A stretch of DNA of 64,000 nucleotides from an uncultured Bacteroidales bacterium (GCA_902786725.1 CADADP010000008.1:1-64000); one strand, 5' to 3'. Shown: positions 54,942 through 63,721, counted from the first letter of the stretch. Notes: generated by a model not told the origin, from the sequence alone. Numbers and translations: made by a program.

Positions 54942-55279
54942 TGCATGATGCGATGGTTGTCGGCGGCCAGTTCCTCCGGGGTCTTGAGTATGGGCGTGGC
55001 GTAGCACCGGCAGTGTGGGTGCCAGCCGGTGAATTTGAAGTCCTTTGGGTAGTCGCCCTTGAGCTCGTCGCAGATGTCGAAGAACGCCCCCTCGGGCACG
55101 CCTCTGCAGTTGTGGTTGTTGCTCAGTTGCACCCTGATACACACCACGAAGTCCATCTGCTGCCAGCGTAGGTGGTCGGCGGTGCGGTAGGCGATGTTGG
55201 TCTCGGTGGCGGCAAGCCGGCGCGCGTTCATGTAACTGGAGCGGTACACCCCACGGCCAGGGTGGAATGCCGCTGCCGC
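54893..55279 (-). pseudogene. Fragment of a Mu F-like phage head morphogenesis gene
   Basis: The minus-strand frame from just after a TAA (55280-55282) to TAA 54895-54893 encodes about 128 residues. The core RRLAATETNIAYRTADHLRW, then YPKDFKF, GWHPHCRCYATPILKTPEEL, is the C-terminal part of the phage Mu gpF-like minor head protein family found in Bacteroidales prophages. The 5' part of the gene is absent. The last residues (KKRINSFCSALDYP) are encoded by the 50-bp repeat, so the 3' end is also fused to foreign sequence. GTG 55249 is a possible start, but the product would lack most of the domain. The fragment is GC-richer than the flanking spacer. I read it as a prophage remnant. Confidence 0.7.
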
Positions 55280-55540
55280 TTAACTCAGGTGCAGGTGTCC
55301 GTGCTTGTCGGCCACAATCTCCCTTGCCTATCGTGGCCTATTGTTGCCTACTGCTAACCACGATCCCTATAGAACCAATCCTCCTTCCATTATCTCTTCA
55401 ATAATTTGCGTGTCATTTACGGCAATTTGTGTTCAGCTTCCACACAAGCGCATCCGTATTCATTCCTGCCCATTCTTGGTCGCTACATTTAATCAGATAT
55501 AAATAATTGTTAATTCTCAAGCTAATAGCAAGAATTTAAT
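55280..55540. other. Spacer between phage remnant and CotH gene
   Basis: No gene seen. It contains three imperfect units of the type TTGCCTA/TGGCCTA (about 55325-55352), which look like short-repeat slippage. The left part is GC-rich like the phage fragment and the right part is AT-rich like host spacers. Confidence 0.4.
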
Positions 55541-55548
55541 TATCTTTG
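55541..55548 (+). promoter_or_regulatory. -7 box upstream of the CotH gene
   Basis: TATCTTTG, 30 nt before ATG 55579. No clear -33 box. Confidence 0.5.
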
Positions 55549-55578
55549 CTCGGTAAATAATCTTTAAATCTGAAAATA

Positions 55579-57729
55579 ATGAGAAAATTCCTTTTCTTGG
55601 CTTTGCTTATAGCATTTGTAAGTTCTGCGGCGTTAGCCCTCGACATTCCCAAAGGCAAGTTCTATTTCGACAACACAAAAACCAACTATTCTATCGTGAA
55701 ATTCATCTATGGAAGCGACGTTAGGGAAGAGTGTTACGTTATCTCGATGAGCAATGAGGGAAATGGATTGTGGAGCATCACTATCCCCGAAACTGTGAAA
55801 AACATGTACCGATACACCTTCGCCGCCACCACGCTGGCCGATGGCGAGCAAGGCAAGAATTTCAACACTGTCAAGAACGACATTAGCAACAATCGCAATG
55901 AACTACGCACTGCCACCCGCGAAGACGAGATTATTGTGGGATGGAAATTTACTCCGGCCAACGGCGACAACTGGGCTCAAGGTTCTTGGGTACCACTCAC
56001 AAGTGGTGGTGGAAGCGGCACAGAGCGATATTCCGGAACTTTGCCGGTATTGCACATCAGCACTGCTTCTGAGGGTACAATGCCAAGTTTCTGCACCTAT
56101 ATCAACGATTATTATTTCGCCTATTTCGAGAACTCCGACAACTGGGACGAAGTAGGGTGCTACATCTGGAAAAACAACGCGCCATATATCACTGCCGGAT
56201 GGCCAGGCGACAAGTGCGAACTTGTTGGAACTGCCGACAATGGCAACCAAGTCTGGCTCTGGCGTAGCAGCTCTCCAAAGTCGGCTAATCAAGCGCCCGA
56301 AAACATCATTTTCAACAATAATCAAATGACCGGTGGACAGACTGCCGACCTGCCTTTTGTCAACGGCGGATACTACACGCTCAACCTCGAAGCTCATTCC
56401 GAACCCGATGTTAGGGTTGCCGAAAACGGCGAATTCATCGGTAAAGCCACTCCCATCACATCCAAAGAGGAATATGTGCACGGCACTTATTACATCGATA
56501 ATTTAAATCTCGACGATTACACCGCAACCGGTAGTGCCGACGCGCCACTCGGACTTCAGATTCGGGGTCGCGGCAACTACACATGGAAAGACTTCGACAA
56601 AAAGCCTTATCGGCTCAAGCTCGACGAGAAAGCCTCTCTCTTGGGTGGTAAAAAAAGTAAGCACTTCACCCTGCTCGCTCACGCCGACGATGATCTGGCA
56701 TTCTTGCGCAACACAGTCGGGTTCCAACTCAGCCGCCTGCTCGGACTGGACTACACTCCCGCTCAGTTCCCAATTGAGGTCGTACTCAACGGCGACTACA
56801 TAGGCCTCTATATGCTCACCGACCACATACGTGTTGATAAAGACCGTGTTAACATTGTCGAGCAGGCCGACAACGAAACTCTTGCCGAGAATATCACCGG
56901 CGGATGGCTTCTGGAAATCGACAATTACGATGAGGAGGAACAACTTCGCATGACTGAGGGAAACGGCGAAATTCTCCGATTCACCTACCACTCGCCTGAG
57001 CTGCTCTCAACTGAGCAGTACAATTACCTCAGTTCTTTCATGACTGCAGCAGATCACGCTATCTATTCCAACGACAAGAACAGCACCGACTGGGAGAAAT
57101 ACATCGACATGGAGGCTCTCGCCAAGTTCTATATCATTCAGGAGGTGATGGACAATGGTGAATCTTTCCATGGCAGCTGCTACATGTCCAAGGACCGTGG
57201 CGAAAACACTAAGCTCGTCTTTGGCCCGGTTTGGGACTTCGGTAACTCATTCCGCCGAAATACCGACAGATTCATCTACGACGGCTCGCCTTTCGGACAG
57301 AACTGGATTGGAGAAATCGCAAAGTTCCCGCGTTTCCAGCAAACCGTCAAAAAAATATGGCAAGAGTTCTACCCAAGCAAATATTCCCAACTCGATGCGT
57401 TCATCAACGATTTCATCAGCCAAATTGCCGGCGGTGCGGCATCCGATGCCGTGCGATGGCCTCAGTACGGGCACAACGATGTGTCTAACCGCAGCCGCAC
57501 ATTCAAGAATATGATGAACAGCAAGGTTGATTTCCTTCGTGGCCAATGGGGTGAGGGTAGTGGCATCAATGACATTAGCGTTACACCGGCTCAACAAGTG
57601 GCCGACAACACCGTCTATGACCTGCAGGGACGACCCGTTATGATTGCCGATGATGCAGCTCAAATCAGTAGTTCCTCACTTGCGCGTGGAATCTACATAC
57701 ACCAAGGCAAAAAACTGGTCGTGCGATAA
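55579..57729 (+). CDS. Secreted CotH-kinase-like protein with starch-binding-type module and sorting-like tail
   Basis: 716 residues. The signal peptide is about 1-20. A first beta-rich domain spans about 22-130. A second domain (about 165-280) has CYIWKNNAPYITAGWPGDKCELV, WLWRSS and IIFNNNQMTGGQTADLPFVNGGYYTL, matching the pattern of CBM26-type starch-binding modules. The CotH-like domain (about 290-640) has QIRGRGNYTWKDFDKKPYRLKL, FTLLAHADDDLAFLRN, YIGLYMLTDHIRVDKDRV and FGPVWDFGNSF. The C terminus (VYDLQGRPVM to GIYIHQGKKLVVR) resembles Bacteroidetes cell-surface sorting tails. CotH proteins are atypical kinases of coat proteins in Bacillus; the substrate here is unknown. A strong terminator follows. 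Confidence 0.85.
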   Translation: MRKFLFLALLIAFVSSAALALDIPKGKFYFDNTKTNYSIVKFIYGSDVREECYVISMSNEGNGLWSITIPETVKNMYRYTFAATTLADGEQGKNFNTVKNDISNNRNELRTATREDEIIVGWKFTPANGDNWAQGSWVPLTSGGGSGTERYSGTLPVLHISTASEGTMPSFCTYINDYYFAYFENSDNWDEVGCYIWKNNAPYITAGWPGDKCELVGTADNGNQVWLWRSSSPKSANQAPENIIFNNNQMTGGQTADLPFVNGGYYTLNLEAHSEPDVRVAENGEFIGKATPITSKEEYVHGTYYIDNLNLDDYTATGSADAPLGLQIRGRGNYTWKDFDKKPYRLKLDEKASLLGGKKSKHFTLLAHADDDLAFLRNTVGFQLSRLLGLDYTPAQFPIEVVLNGDYIGLYMLTDHIRVDKDRVNIVEQADNETLAENITGGWLLEIDNYDEEEQLRMTEGNGEILRFTYHSPELLSTEQYNYLSSFMTAADHAIYSNDKNSTDWEKYIDMEALAKFYIIQEVMDNGESFHGSCYMSKDRGENTKLVFGPVWDFGNSFRRNTDRFIYDGSPFGQNWIGEIAKFPRFQQTVKKIWQEFYPSKYSQLDAFINDFISQIAGGAASDAVRWPQYGHNDVSNRSRTFKNMMNSKVDFLRGQWGEGSGINDISVTPAQQVADNTVYDLQGRPVMIADDAAQISSSSLARGIYIHQGKKLVVR

Positions 57730-57762
57730 AGACCATCCCAAATACGTCAAAGATCTCTTTTC

Positions 57763-57794
57763 AATCAGTGTGGACACATGCCGCACTGATTTTC
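57763..57794 (+). terminator. Intrinsic terminator after the CotH gene
   Basis: An 11-bp stem (AATCAGTGTGG, 57763-57773, and CCGCACTGATT, 57781-57791, with one G-U pair) around a 7-nt loop, followed by TTT. Confidence 0.82.
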
Positions 57795-58082
57795 GTTTGC
57801 AAAATTAATACTTAACACGCCATGTGTCAATGTCATTTTCTGCATTCGTCTCTGCCCTTGTCCTCCAAGCATTTATCCCAAATCTGTCATTTGAATTAAT
57901 GTCAGAACAAAAATTATATCGAGCAGATTGTTAGTGGCGGTGACAAAGGCATAACGGGCAGAGTCAAGACGCCGCCACGGGCAAGATGCCGATAGAGGTT
58001 TGTTACGGCATAAATAGCATTATTTCTACCCTTGTTGCGGTCTTATGGCCGATTGGGATTTATAATAAATCTTCTTGAAATC
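57795..58082. other. Spacer before the RsiV-like lipoprotein gene
   Basis: No gene or structured element recognised. Mixed AT-rich and GC-richer segments without open frames of note. Confidence 0.4.
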
Positions 58083-58113
58083 TTGCAGAGTCCGAAATAA
58101 ACCGCTAACTTTG
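58083..58113 (+). promoter_or_regulatory. Promoter of the RsiV-like lipoprotein gene
   Basis: TTG (58083-58085), 20-nt spacer, TAACTTTG (58106-58113). The leader is about 75 nt and contains the palindrome GGGCATGCCC. Confidence 0.7.
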
Positions 58114-58193
58114 CCTATGTGGGCATGCCCTCCGGCATCGCCACTTCATTACCACGCCTCCGGGCATTAGAGAAATTAACATCAATTTAGTGT

Positions 58194-59024
58194 ATGAAAC
58201 ATCTGTTTTGCTGCATAGCTGCTTTTCTACTACTTACATCGCTTCCGGGGTGCAACACTCAGGGAAGCCACAACACCACGCAATCCGATACCGTTACGCT
58301 ATCATCCCGTGCTTTGGCCGACTCCTTGCAATTTGCGCTTAAATCCGGTGGACATTGCCGCATGAGCGTTATTGCCAACATTACCTTTCCCGAAAAATTC
58401 GGCACCAACACCGAAACAATTCAGCGTCTTTTTGCGCAATTGGTTCTTGAGGCCAGCGATAGCCTAAATTTCAACGATGCCCTGGACACTTATGCGGCCC
58501 GAGTCCTTAATTACGACGGTGAAGGCATAAATGAGCCGAATAGCGACTTCAATGACCCATCAAGCAACAACATAAAAATCGATTATAACCGCCAAATCAC
58601 CATATATCCGGTGTTCAATCGATTAGGAATTATCTCGTTCTGCAAAGACGACATCGTGACAAAAAATGGTACCAAAACGCTTCGCGAACACACCTACTAC
58701 AACTTCGACCTCAAAGAAATGGCGCCTATCGACATTAACTCCATCTTTACCGACGACGGTATCTTGGAACTCACCGGTCTCATGCGCGCCGAGTTGCTCG
58801 CCATGAACAATGTCCAGAACGAGGACGAACTGCGAGACATCGGGTACTACAACCTTGACAACCTGACTCCAACCAACAATTTCTATATCAGCGAAAAAGG
58901 CATTACTTGGAGTTATAAACCCAACGATTTGGCTATCATGAGAATCGGGGAACCTAAAATCTTTATCAGCCTCGATTTGCTCAAACCTTTTTTAACCGAA
59001 AATTCACCCCTCAATCATCTATGA
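58194..59024 (+). CDS. RsiV/DUF3298-like lipoprotein
   Basis: 276 residues with a signal peptide and lipobox LPGC (Cys20). The C-terminal domain (about 175-265: TYYNFDLKEMAPIDINSIF, NFYISEKGITWSYKPNDLAIMRIGEPKIFISLDLLKPFL) matches the DUF3298 domain found in the anti-sigma factor RsiV and in many Bacteroidetes lipoproteins. In RsiV this domain binds lysozyme; that function is not assumed here, since no sigma-factor gene is near. It lies 6 bp before rsmG. Confidence 0.8.
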   Translation: MKHLFCCIAAFLLLTSLPGCNTQGSHNTTQSDTVTLSSRALADSLQFALKSGGHCRMSVIANITFPEKFGTNTETIQRLFAQLVLEASDSLNFNDALDTYAARVLNYDGEGINEPNSDFNDPSSNNIKIDYNRQITIYPVFNRLGIISFCKDDIVTKNGTKTLREHTYYNFDLKEMAPIDINSIFTDDGILELTGLMRAELLAMNNVQNEDELRDIGYYNLDNLTPTNNFYISEKGITWSYKPNDLAIMRIGEPKIFISLDLLKPFLTENSPLNHL

Positions 59025-59030
59025 ATCAGC

Positions 59031-59651
59031 ATGGAAACTATTAAGCTTTACTTTCCAGATCTCACCGAGAAACAACTAAACCAAATTCTTATCCTGGAAC
59101 AATGGTATCCGTGGTGGAACGAGAGAATTAACGTCATCTCCCGTAAAGATATCGGCAACCTGGAAGTAAACCACATACTGCATTCTCTTGCCATCGCACG
59201 ATTCCTCAGCTTCGCACAGGGCACACAAGTGCTCGACCTCGGCACCGGCGGCGGTTTCCCGGGCATACCTCTCGCTATTCTTTTCCCACAGACTGAGTTC
59301 TTGCTCATCGACCGCACCGCAAAAAAACTCCGTGTGGCTCAGGATATTGCAGAAAAGGCAGAGTTATCCAATGTCCACTTCTTCCACGGCGATGTCAAAG
59401 AAGTAAAAGACAAATTCGACTTCGTTGTCAGCCGCGCCGTAATGGACCTCAACGACATGGTGCCACTCGTTCGACGCCTCATCCGAAAACCGGGCTTCAA
59501 CGCTCTCCCCAACGGCCTTATTTGCCTCAAGGGTGGAGACCTGAAGAATGAAACTCGCGCGTTTAGCAAATCTGCCATCGAAGAGGACTTAAGTGCCTAT
59601 TTCACACAAGACTACTTCGCCACAAAGAAAATCGTGTTCATACCACTTTAA
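59031..59651 (+). CDS. rsmG: 16S rRNA (guanine-527-N7)-methyltransferase
   Basis: 206 residues. A Rossmann methyltransferase with the SAM motif VLDLGTGGGFPGIPLAILFP and the RsmG opening LTEKQLNQILILEQWYPWWNERINVISRKD; VVSRAVMDLNDMVPL is also typical. It methylates G527 of 16S rRNA; loss gives low-level streptomycin resistance in other bacteria. The MBL-hydrolase gene starts 17 bp downstream. Confidence 0.95.
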   Translation: METIKLYFPDLTEKQLNQILILEQWYPWWNERINVISRKDIGNLEVNHILHSLAIARFLSFAQGTQVLDLGTGGGFPGIPLAILFPQTEFLLIDRTAKKLRVAQDIAEKAELSNVHFFHGDVKEVKDKFDFVVSRAVMDLNDMVPLVRRLIRKPGFNALPNGLICLKGGDLKNETRAFSKSAIEEDLSAYFTQDYFATKKIVFIPL

Positions 59652-59667
59652 ATCGCAAGACAACAAC

Positions 59668-60309
59668 ATGAAAATTGCCCGTTTCGAAGTCAATCCTTTC
59701 GGTGAAACCATGTATATTCTCTGGTCCGAAATCAGTCGGGAAGCGTTTGTCGTGGACCCGGGTATGATGAACGAAGCCGAACGCAAATCCATCACCGATT
59801 TCATAGCCAACAATGGCCTTAGTGTAAGAAAAATTCTTCTCACACACATGCACATCGATCACGTGGCCTCCGCTAACTGGCTCGCTCAGACCTGCGGCGC
59901 TCATTTGTGCGCCAGCGATGCCGACGACGACTTGGTGCAAGCCATGCCGGAACAAGTGCAACGCTTCCGCCTAAGAATTGAACCGCCCGAAATCGCTCTC
60001 AACGAAATCCTTCGTGATAACGACATGCTTAGTCTCGACAATGAACCAATCCACGTCCTCGCAACCCCTGGACACACTCAAGGAGGGCTCTCGTTCTATC
60101 TGCCAATGAGTGCCGCAGTTCTTACTGGTGATACGCTCTTCGCCGGCAGCATCGGGCGCACCGACCTGCCGGGAGGTAACTTTACCACACTTATCAGCAG
60201 CATTAAGAAAAAACTACTCCCACTTCCGGCCGATACCATAGTCCTTCCCGGACATGGCGACACCACTACTATTGGACGAGAACTTCATTTCAATCCTTAT
60301 CTGAGCTAA
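59668..60309 (+). CDS. MBL-fold metallo-hydrolase (glyoxalase II-like)
   Basis: A 213-residue protein with the metal motif HMHIDH (His60, His62, Asp64, His65), followed by PGHTQGGLSFYL, LTGDTLFAGSIGRTDLPGG and LPGHGDTT. This is the YcbL/glyoxalase II-like branch of metallo-beta-lactamase hydrolases. The substrate is unknown, probably a thioester. ATG 59668 follows rsmG cleanly; an upstream in-frame ATG at 59593 lies inside rsmG. Its TAA overlaps the YraN-like start codon by one base. Confidence 0.9.
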   Translation: MKIARFEVNPFGETMYILWSEISREAFVVDPGMMNEAERKSITDFIANNGLSVRKILLTHMHIDHVASANWLAQTCGAHLCASDADDDLVQAMPEQVQRFRLRIEPPEIALNEILRDNDMLSLDNEPIHVLATPGHTQGGLSFYLPMSAAVLTGDTLFAGSIGRTDLPGGNFTTLISSIKKKLLPLPADTIVLPGHGDTTTIGRELHFNPYLS

Positions 60310-60686
60310 TGGCACAACACAACTCTCTTGGAAAAGCCGGCGAGCAGGCTGCTATCGAATTTCTCATAAAGCAGGGATACACCATACGAGAAACCAATTG
60401 GAGGCTCAACCACCTCGAAATAGATATCGTGGCACAGGATTCACGTCCGCGACTGCATATCGTGGAAGTGAAAACTCGCACCAGCGATGAGCACTTCGAC
60501 CCACTTAAGGCCATCAACAAAACCAAAATTCGTAATCTCGTTGCAGCGGCAGCCGGATACATTAGCCACTACCGCCTACACATGGAAGTTCAGTACGACG
60601 TTATGATAATTACCGGCTCACCTCAGAACTTCTCCATTCAGTATATCCCCGACGCTTTCTATCCGCCACTCCGTTCCTTCCGCTAA
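60309..60686 (+). CDS. YraN family (UPF0102) nuclease-fold protein
   Basis: 125 residues with the family pattern GKAGEQAAIEFLIKQGYTIRETNWR, EIDIVAQD and HIVEVKTR, an endonuclease-like PD-(D/E)xK core. The role is unclear; homologues are linked to DNA processing. Translational overlap with the MBL gene upstream. Its 3' end overlaps the convergent GNAT gene by 4 bp. Confidence 0.93.
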   Translation: MAQHNSLGKAGEQAAIEFLIKQGYTIRETNWRLNHLEIDIVAQDSRPRLHIVEVKTRTSDEHFDPLKAINKTKIRNLVAAAAGYISHYRLHMEVQYDVMIITGSPQNFSIQYIPDAFYPPLRSFR

Positions 60687-61210
60687 CCGTCGCCGTCAAC
60701 TTCGCGCACAACCGTCACCCTCTGATACGCAAGGCGTTCATCGCCATTGGCCAGCAATATTATTCCGCAATATGTAAATCCCCAGTTCTGCAGGCAATGC
60801 TGCATTATGGCGTTGTCGCGATGAGTGTCAATGCGGATATTTCCACACACCGCGAACGCGTATTCCATAATCGCTCCGAATATGCCATGCACATCAGGCC
60901 CGCTCGCAATCCGGTGTATCACGTAGTAGGGTAGGGCATCATCAATCCAGTCGCCTCCATATATTTTGTCATACGTCGGATCGGGCGAGGGTATAAAAGC
61001 GTAGTATGCCACAACTTCACCATTATCTGTCACCACGTAGCCCACATGCTTTCGTATATCTTTCTCTATAACTTCTGCCGATGGATATCCATTAATCCAC
61101 TGAAACTTATTGCCCGAGGCCCGCATAATTCCCTTAGCCGCCTCTATTACTCGCATTATACAGGCCACATCGGCCATCGTCGCTTCACGTATAATTCTAT
61201 CTTGCGTCAT
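60683..61210 (-). CDS. GNAT-family N-acetyltransferase
   Basis: 175 residues with the GNAT layout: IREATMADVACIMRVIEAAK at the N terminus, then GYVVTDNGEVVAYYAFI, YYVIHRIASGPDVHGIFGAIMEYAF and a final RIDTHRDNAIMQHCLQNWGFTYCGII. The substrate cannot be read. It converges on the YraN-like gene and is divergent from the TrmN6-like gene. Confidence 0.9.
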   Translation of the reverse strand: MTQDRIIREATMADVACIMRVIEAAKGIMRASGNKFQWINGYPSAEVIEKDIRKHVGYVVTDNGEVVAYYAFIPSPDPTYDKIYGGDWIDDALPYYVIHRIASGPDVHGIFGAIMEYAFAVCGNIRIDTHRDNAIMQHCLQNWGFTYCGIILLANGDERLAYQRVTVVREVDGDG

Positions 61211-61340
61211 TTCAGGTACATTAATTCGTGCCGTAAATATAGCACATTCTCTCTGATTATGCGCAAATCAAACAATAGAATTGAAATATAAACTTAATCA
61301 TCTCACGATAACAATCTATAAGATTTGCGAGGGTGGGGGA

Positions 61341-61359
61341 GTTGCAGTAAATTTGCAAC
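61341..61359 (+). promoter_or_regulatory. -7 box with flanking inverted repeat upstream of the TrmN6-like gene
   Basis: TAAATTTG (61348-61355) is embedded in GTTGCA-N7-TGCAAC (61341-61346, 61354-61359). The symmetry around the promoter core could be an operator or chance. Confidence 0.5.
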
Positions 61360-61385
61360 GGTTTATCTGAGTAGCATAAATAACT

Positions 61386-62105
61386 ATGGCAAGAAAAAAG
61401 CAACGAATATTCAGGTTCAAGCGATTTGCGGTAGCAAACGAACGAAGTGCCATGAAAGTGGGCACCGATGGTGTGCTACTGGGAGCATGGTGCTCTGTAG
61501 CAGGGCGCAAACGGATATTGGACGTGGGCACTGGCTGCGGAGTGATAGCGCTAATGCTGGCCCAGCGAACCGAAAGTGCCCTGATTACCGGCATCGAGAT
61601 TGATTCAGAAGCGGCCGATGAGGCAAGGCAAAACTTTGCCGCCTCAGGCTGGGGACACCGTCTCCTTATTCAAAACATTGATTACAAGGAATTTATCAAC
61701 GACAACAAATACGACCTTATCGTATCTAATCCTCCTTTCTTTAGTCAAGGCGTTTTGCCTAAGGATAACGAACGAATGATTGCCAGACATTCCACCGAAC
61801 TTTCGTTTACCCACTTGATTAGCAAAAGTTCTGAATTAATGGCCGGTACCGGACTTCTGGCTTTCATTGCACCGGCCGATGCTGAAAGAGAGATCAAATA
61901 TCTTGCCAACCAATTCGGATTAAACCCAACGAGAATATGCCGGGTGAAAGGTACGCCTCAATCCGAACCCAAAAGAATAATGTTTGAATTTTCTAAAAAT
62001 AATCACGGCGAGATTACGGAAAATGAAATCGTGATAGAATATTCACCACATAATTTCACAGAGGAATACATTCGGCTCACTAAAGAATTCTATCTGAAGA
62101 TGTGA
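61386..62105 (+). CDS. TrmN6/YfiC-like tRNA1(Val) (adenine-37-N6)-methyltransferase
   Basis: 239 residues. It starts with a basic segment (MARKKQRIFRFKRFAVANERSAMKVGTDGVLLG), then the SAM site ILDVGTGCGVIALMLAQ and the N6-adenine methylase catalytic motif IVSNPPFF. These features are shared with E. coli TrmN6 (YfiC), which modifies A37 of tRNA1-Val. Other NPPF methyltransferases are possible but less likely given the FKMKVGTDGVLLG-type N terminus. Confidence 0.9.
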   Translation: MARKKQRIFRFKRFAVANERSAMKVGTDGVLLGAWCSVAGRKRILDVGTGCGVIALMLAQRTESALITGIEIDSEAADEARQNFAASGWGHRLLIQNIDYKEFINDNKYDLIVSNPPFFSQGVLPKDNERMIARHSTELSFTHLISKSSELMAGTGLLAFIAPADAEREIKYLANQFGLNPTRICRVKGTPQSEPKRIMFEFSKNNHGEITENEIVIEYSPHNFTEEYIRLTKEFYLKM

Positions 62106-62470
62106 TTCCGGAGAGTTTCACTGGCCCTTGATAATTAATTCAGAAAGTATAACTAACGATGCATCTGCATTAGAATCATTTGTCTAAAAAGAAACTCAAC
62201 TCGACGACATTTAATTATTCTAAAAGCACTCCAATAAGAAGGCAAAAAACATCCCAAAATCAACTATGGTAAGTTGTTCTAATTTGTGATCTGCTTGGGG
62301 CTCTGCCGTCAATTTCTAATTCATATAGAAAAATCATAACTTGTATTATGTTAAATAAAGTAGCGCATATCTTCCTCTATGTCCTCCACTTTCTTTTTCA
62401 TCAGAAAAAAACTATTTTTTAGCTGCCACCGCCTCACGTAACCCATTGCAGACACCTATTCATTCGTTTC
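62106..62470. other. Spacer before the dihydrouridine synthase gene
   Basis: AT-rich, with no coding potential on either strand and no clear hairpin with a T-run. Nothing further seen. Confidence 0.4.
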
Positions 62471-62501
62471 TTGATAGATTGGTTATTAAATCGTAATTTT
62501 G
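62471..62501 (+). promoter_or_regulatory. Promoter of the dihydrouridine synthase gene
   Basis: TTG (62471-62473), 20-nt spacer, TAATTTTG (62494-62501). It excludes the in-frame ATG at 62499 and fixes the start at 62526. Confidence 0.75.
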
Positions 62502-62525
62502 CAATATAATTCACACATTCCACTT

Positions 62526-63437
62526 ATGACTAAAAATTTTCTTATTTACGCGGCTCCTCTTCAAGGCATCACCGGACGCATCTGGCGAAACGCTCATTCT
62601 GCGGTGTTCCCCGGCATCGACGCATATATAACTCCATTTTTACGCGTTGAACACGGCACAATTCGCAAAAACGGACTCAAGGACATCACCCCTGAGCTAA
62701 ACTCGGCCACTATTATTCCGCAAATATTGGCCGCATCACCCGGCGACACATTGCAGTTGGCCCTGAAGTGCCGCGAACTTGGCTATAACGAAATTAGCCT
62801 TAACCTGGGATGTCCTCATCCGCCGATAGCACTTCATCATAAAGGTTCGGGACTGCTTCAGTACCCTAACGAAATTAAACTTCTGTTCGAACGACTATGC
62901 GATGTTGAAGGTCTTAAATTTAGTATCAAAATGCGTCTGGGTTACGTCAGTGCCGATGAGTGGCGGCACGTCATACCATTGTTCGATATCATCAACCCTT
63001 CTTTCGTAACTGTCCATCCCCGCGTTGGTCGTCAACTCTACTCCGGGGATTTGCACATGAAAGAATTTGAACTTCTTCTGACCCAGACATCACACAAAAT
63101 CATATATAACGGCGATATCCGTTCTCTCGACGACGTTAACCGATTGCGCGAGCGATACCCGCGCATCTCCGGAGTCATGGCTGGCAGAGGGCTGGTGGCC
63201 AATCCTGCGTTATTCTGCCCCACTCTCTCCACTCGCGACAACCTGCGCCGCTTCCACTCTCTCCTATATAATGAGTTGGTCAGTAGCATGGAAGGCGGAG
63301 AGCACCAAATTCTTGCGCATCTCAAGGAGTTATGGCATTATTTCTTACCCAGCACCGACCGCAAGGCATTAAAAGCAATCAAGAAGTGTAATTCACTACA
63401 GAAGTATAACGAAGCTGTGAATACAGCTCTTGGTTAA
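62526..63437 (+). CDS. tRNA-dihydrouridine synthase family protein
   Basis: 303 residues of the Dus TIM-barrel family. FMN-binding opening YAAPLQGITGRIWRNAH, catalytic-Cys motif ISLNLGCPHPP, then KFSIKMRLGY, VTVHPRVGRQLYSGD and IYNGDIRSLDDVNRL. It reduces uridine to dihydrouridine in tRNA. The family branch cannot be fixed from sequence alone. The start follows its own promoter by 24 nt. Confidence 0.9.
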   Translation: MTKNFLIYAAPLQGITGRIWRNAHSAVFPGIDAYITPFLRVEHGTIRKNGLKDITPELNSATIIPQILAASPGDTLQLALKCRELGYNEISLNLGCPHPPIALHHKGSGLLQYPNEIKLLFERLCDVEGLKFSIKMRLGYVSADEWRHVIPLFDIINPSFVTVHPRVGRQLYSGDLHMKEFELLLTQTSHKIIYNGDIRSLDDVNRLRERYPRISGVMAGRGLVANPALFCPTLSTRDNLRRFHSLLYNELVSSMEGGEHQILAHLKELWHYFLPSTDRKALKAIKKCNSLQKYNEAVNTALG

Positions 63438-63479
63438 CCCATAGCCTCTCGCATTCGTAGTCTCCTCAAAAATTTCATT

Positions 63480-63501
63480 ATGGCGCAAAAAAAGTCGCCA
63501 T
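63480..63501 (+). other. Hairpin downstream of the dihydrouridine synthase gene
   Basis: ATGGCG (63480-63485) pairs with CGCCAT (63496-63501) around an A-rich loop. There is no T-run. It possibly ends the upstream transcript before the pheA promoter. Confidence 0.4.
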
Positions 63502-63505
63502 GAAG

Positions 63506-63536
63506 TTGCGAAATCTAATATTAATGTTTAAATTTG
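63506..63536 (+). promoter_or_regulatory. Promoter of the pheA leader and operon
   Basis: TTG (63506-63508), 20-nt spacer, TAAATTTG (63529-63536). Transcription would start near 63542, 22 nt before the leader-peptide ATG. Confidence 0.8.
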
Positions 63537-63563
63537 CATCATAATCTAAGAGAAGGCAACAAA

Positions 63564-63617
63564 ATGAGTAACATTTTCGCATATTACTTTTACTATTACT
63601 TTTATTTTCAGAAATAA
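63564..63617 (+). CDS. pheA leader peptide (17 residues, Phe/Tyr-rich)
   Basis: ATG at 63564-63566 to TAA 63615-63617 encodes MSNIFAYYFYYYFYFQK: four Phe and six Tyr, ten aromatic residues in the eleven from residue 5 to 15. A purine-rich AGAAGG lies 7 nt upstream, unusual for this genome and suited to efficient leader translation. It is followed by an attenuator hairpin and then pheA. The pattern is that of an amino-acid-sensing leader where ribosome stalling at Phe or Tyr codons controls termination. Confidence 0.8.
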   Translation: MSNIFAYYFYYYFYFQK

Positions 63618-63702
63618 AGGGCGGAGTAATTTTTACGAAAAGTTATTTAAAGACTAAACAATATAAATCCCGCCAAACATTTTTTTTGACGGGATTATTT
63701 TT
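63618..63702 (+). promoter_or_regulatory. Attenuator of the pheA operon (antiterminator and terminator)
   Basis: The terminator is AATCCCG (63666-63672) pairing with CGGGATT (63690-63696), followed by ATTTTT to 63702. A competing antiterminator can form between GGCGG (63620-63624), starting two bases after the leader stop, and CCGCC (63670-63674), with further weak pairs. A ribosome that finishes the leader would cover GGCGG and favour termination; one stalled on Phe/Tyr codons would leave it free. Confidence 0.72.
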
Positions 63703-63721
63703 AAGCGATTCAAAACACAAT

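Noticed and set aside
59593..59667. Longer N terminus for the MBL hydrolase
   Set aside because: It overlaps rsmG and adds residues not expected before the conserved MKIARFEVNPFGE start.
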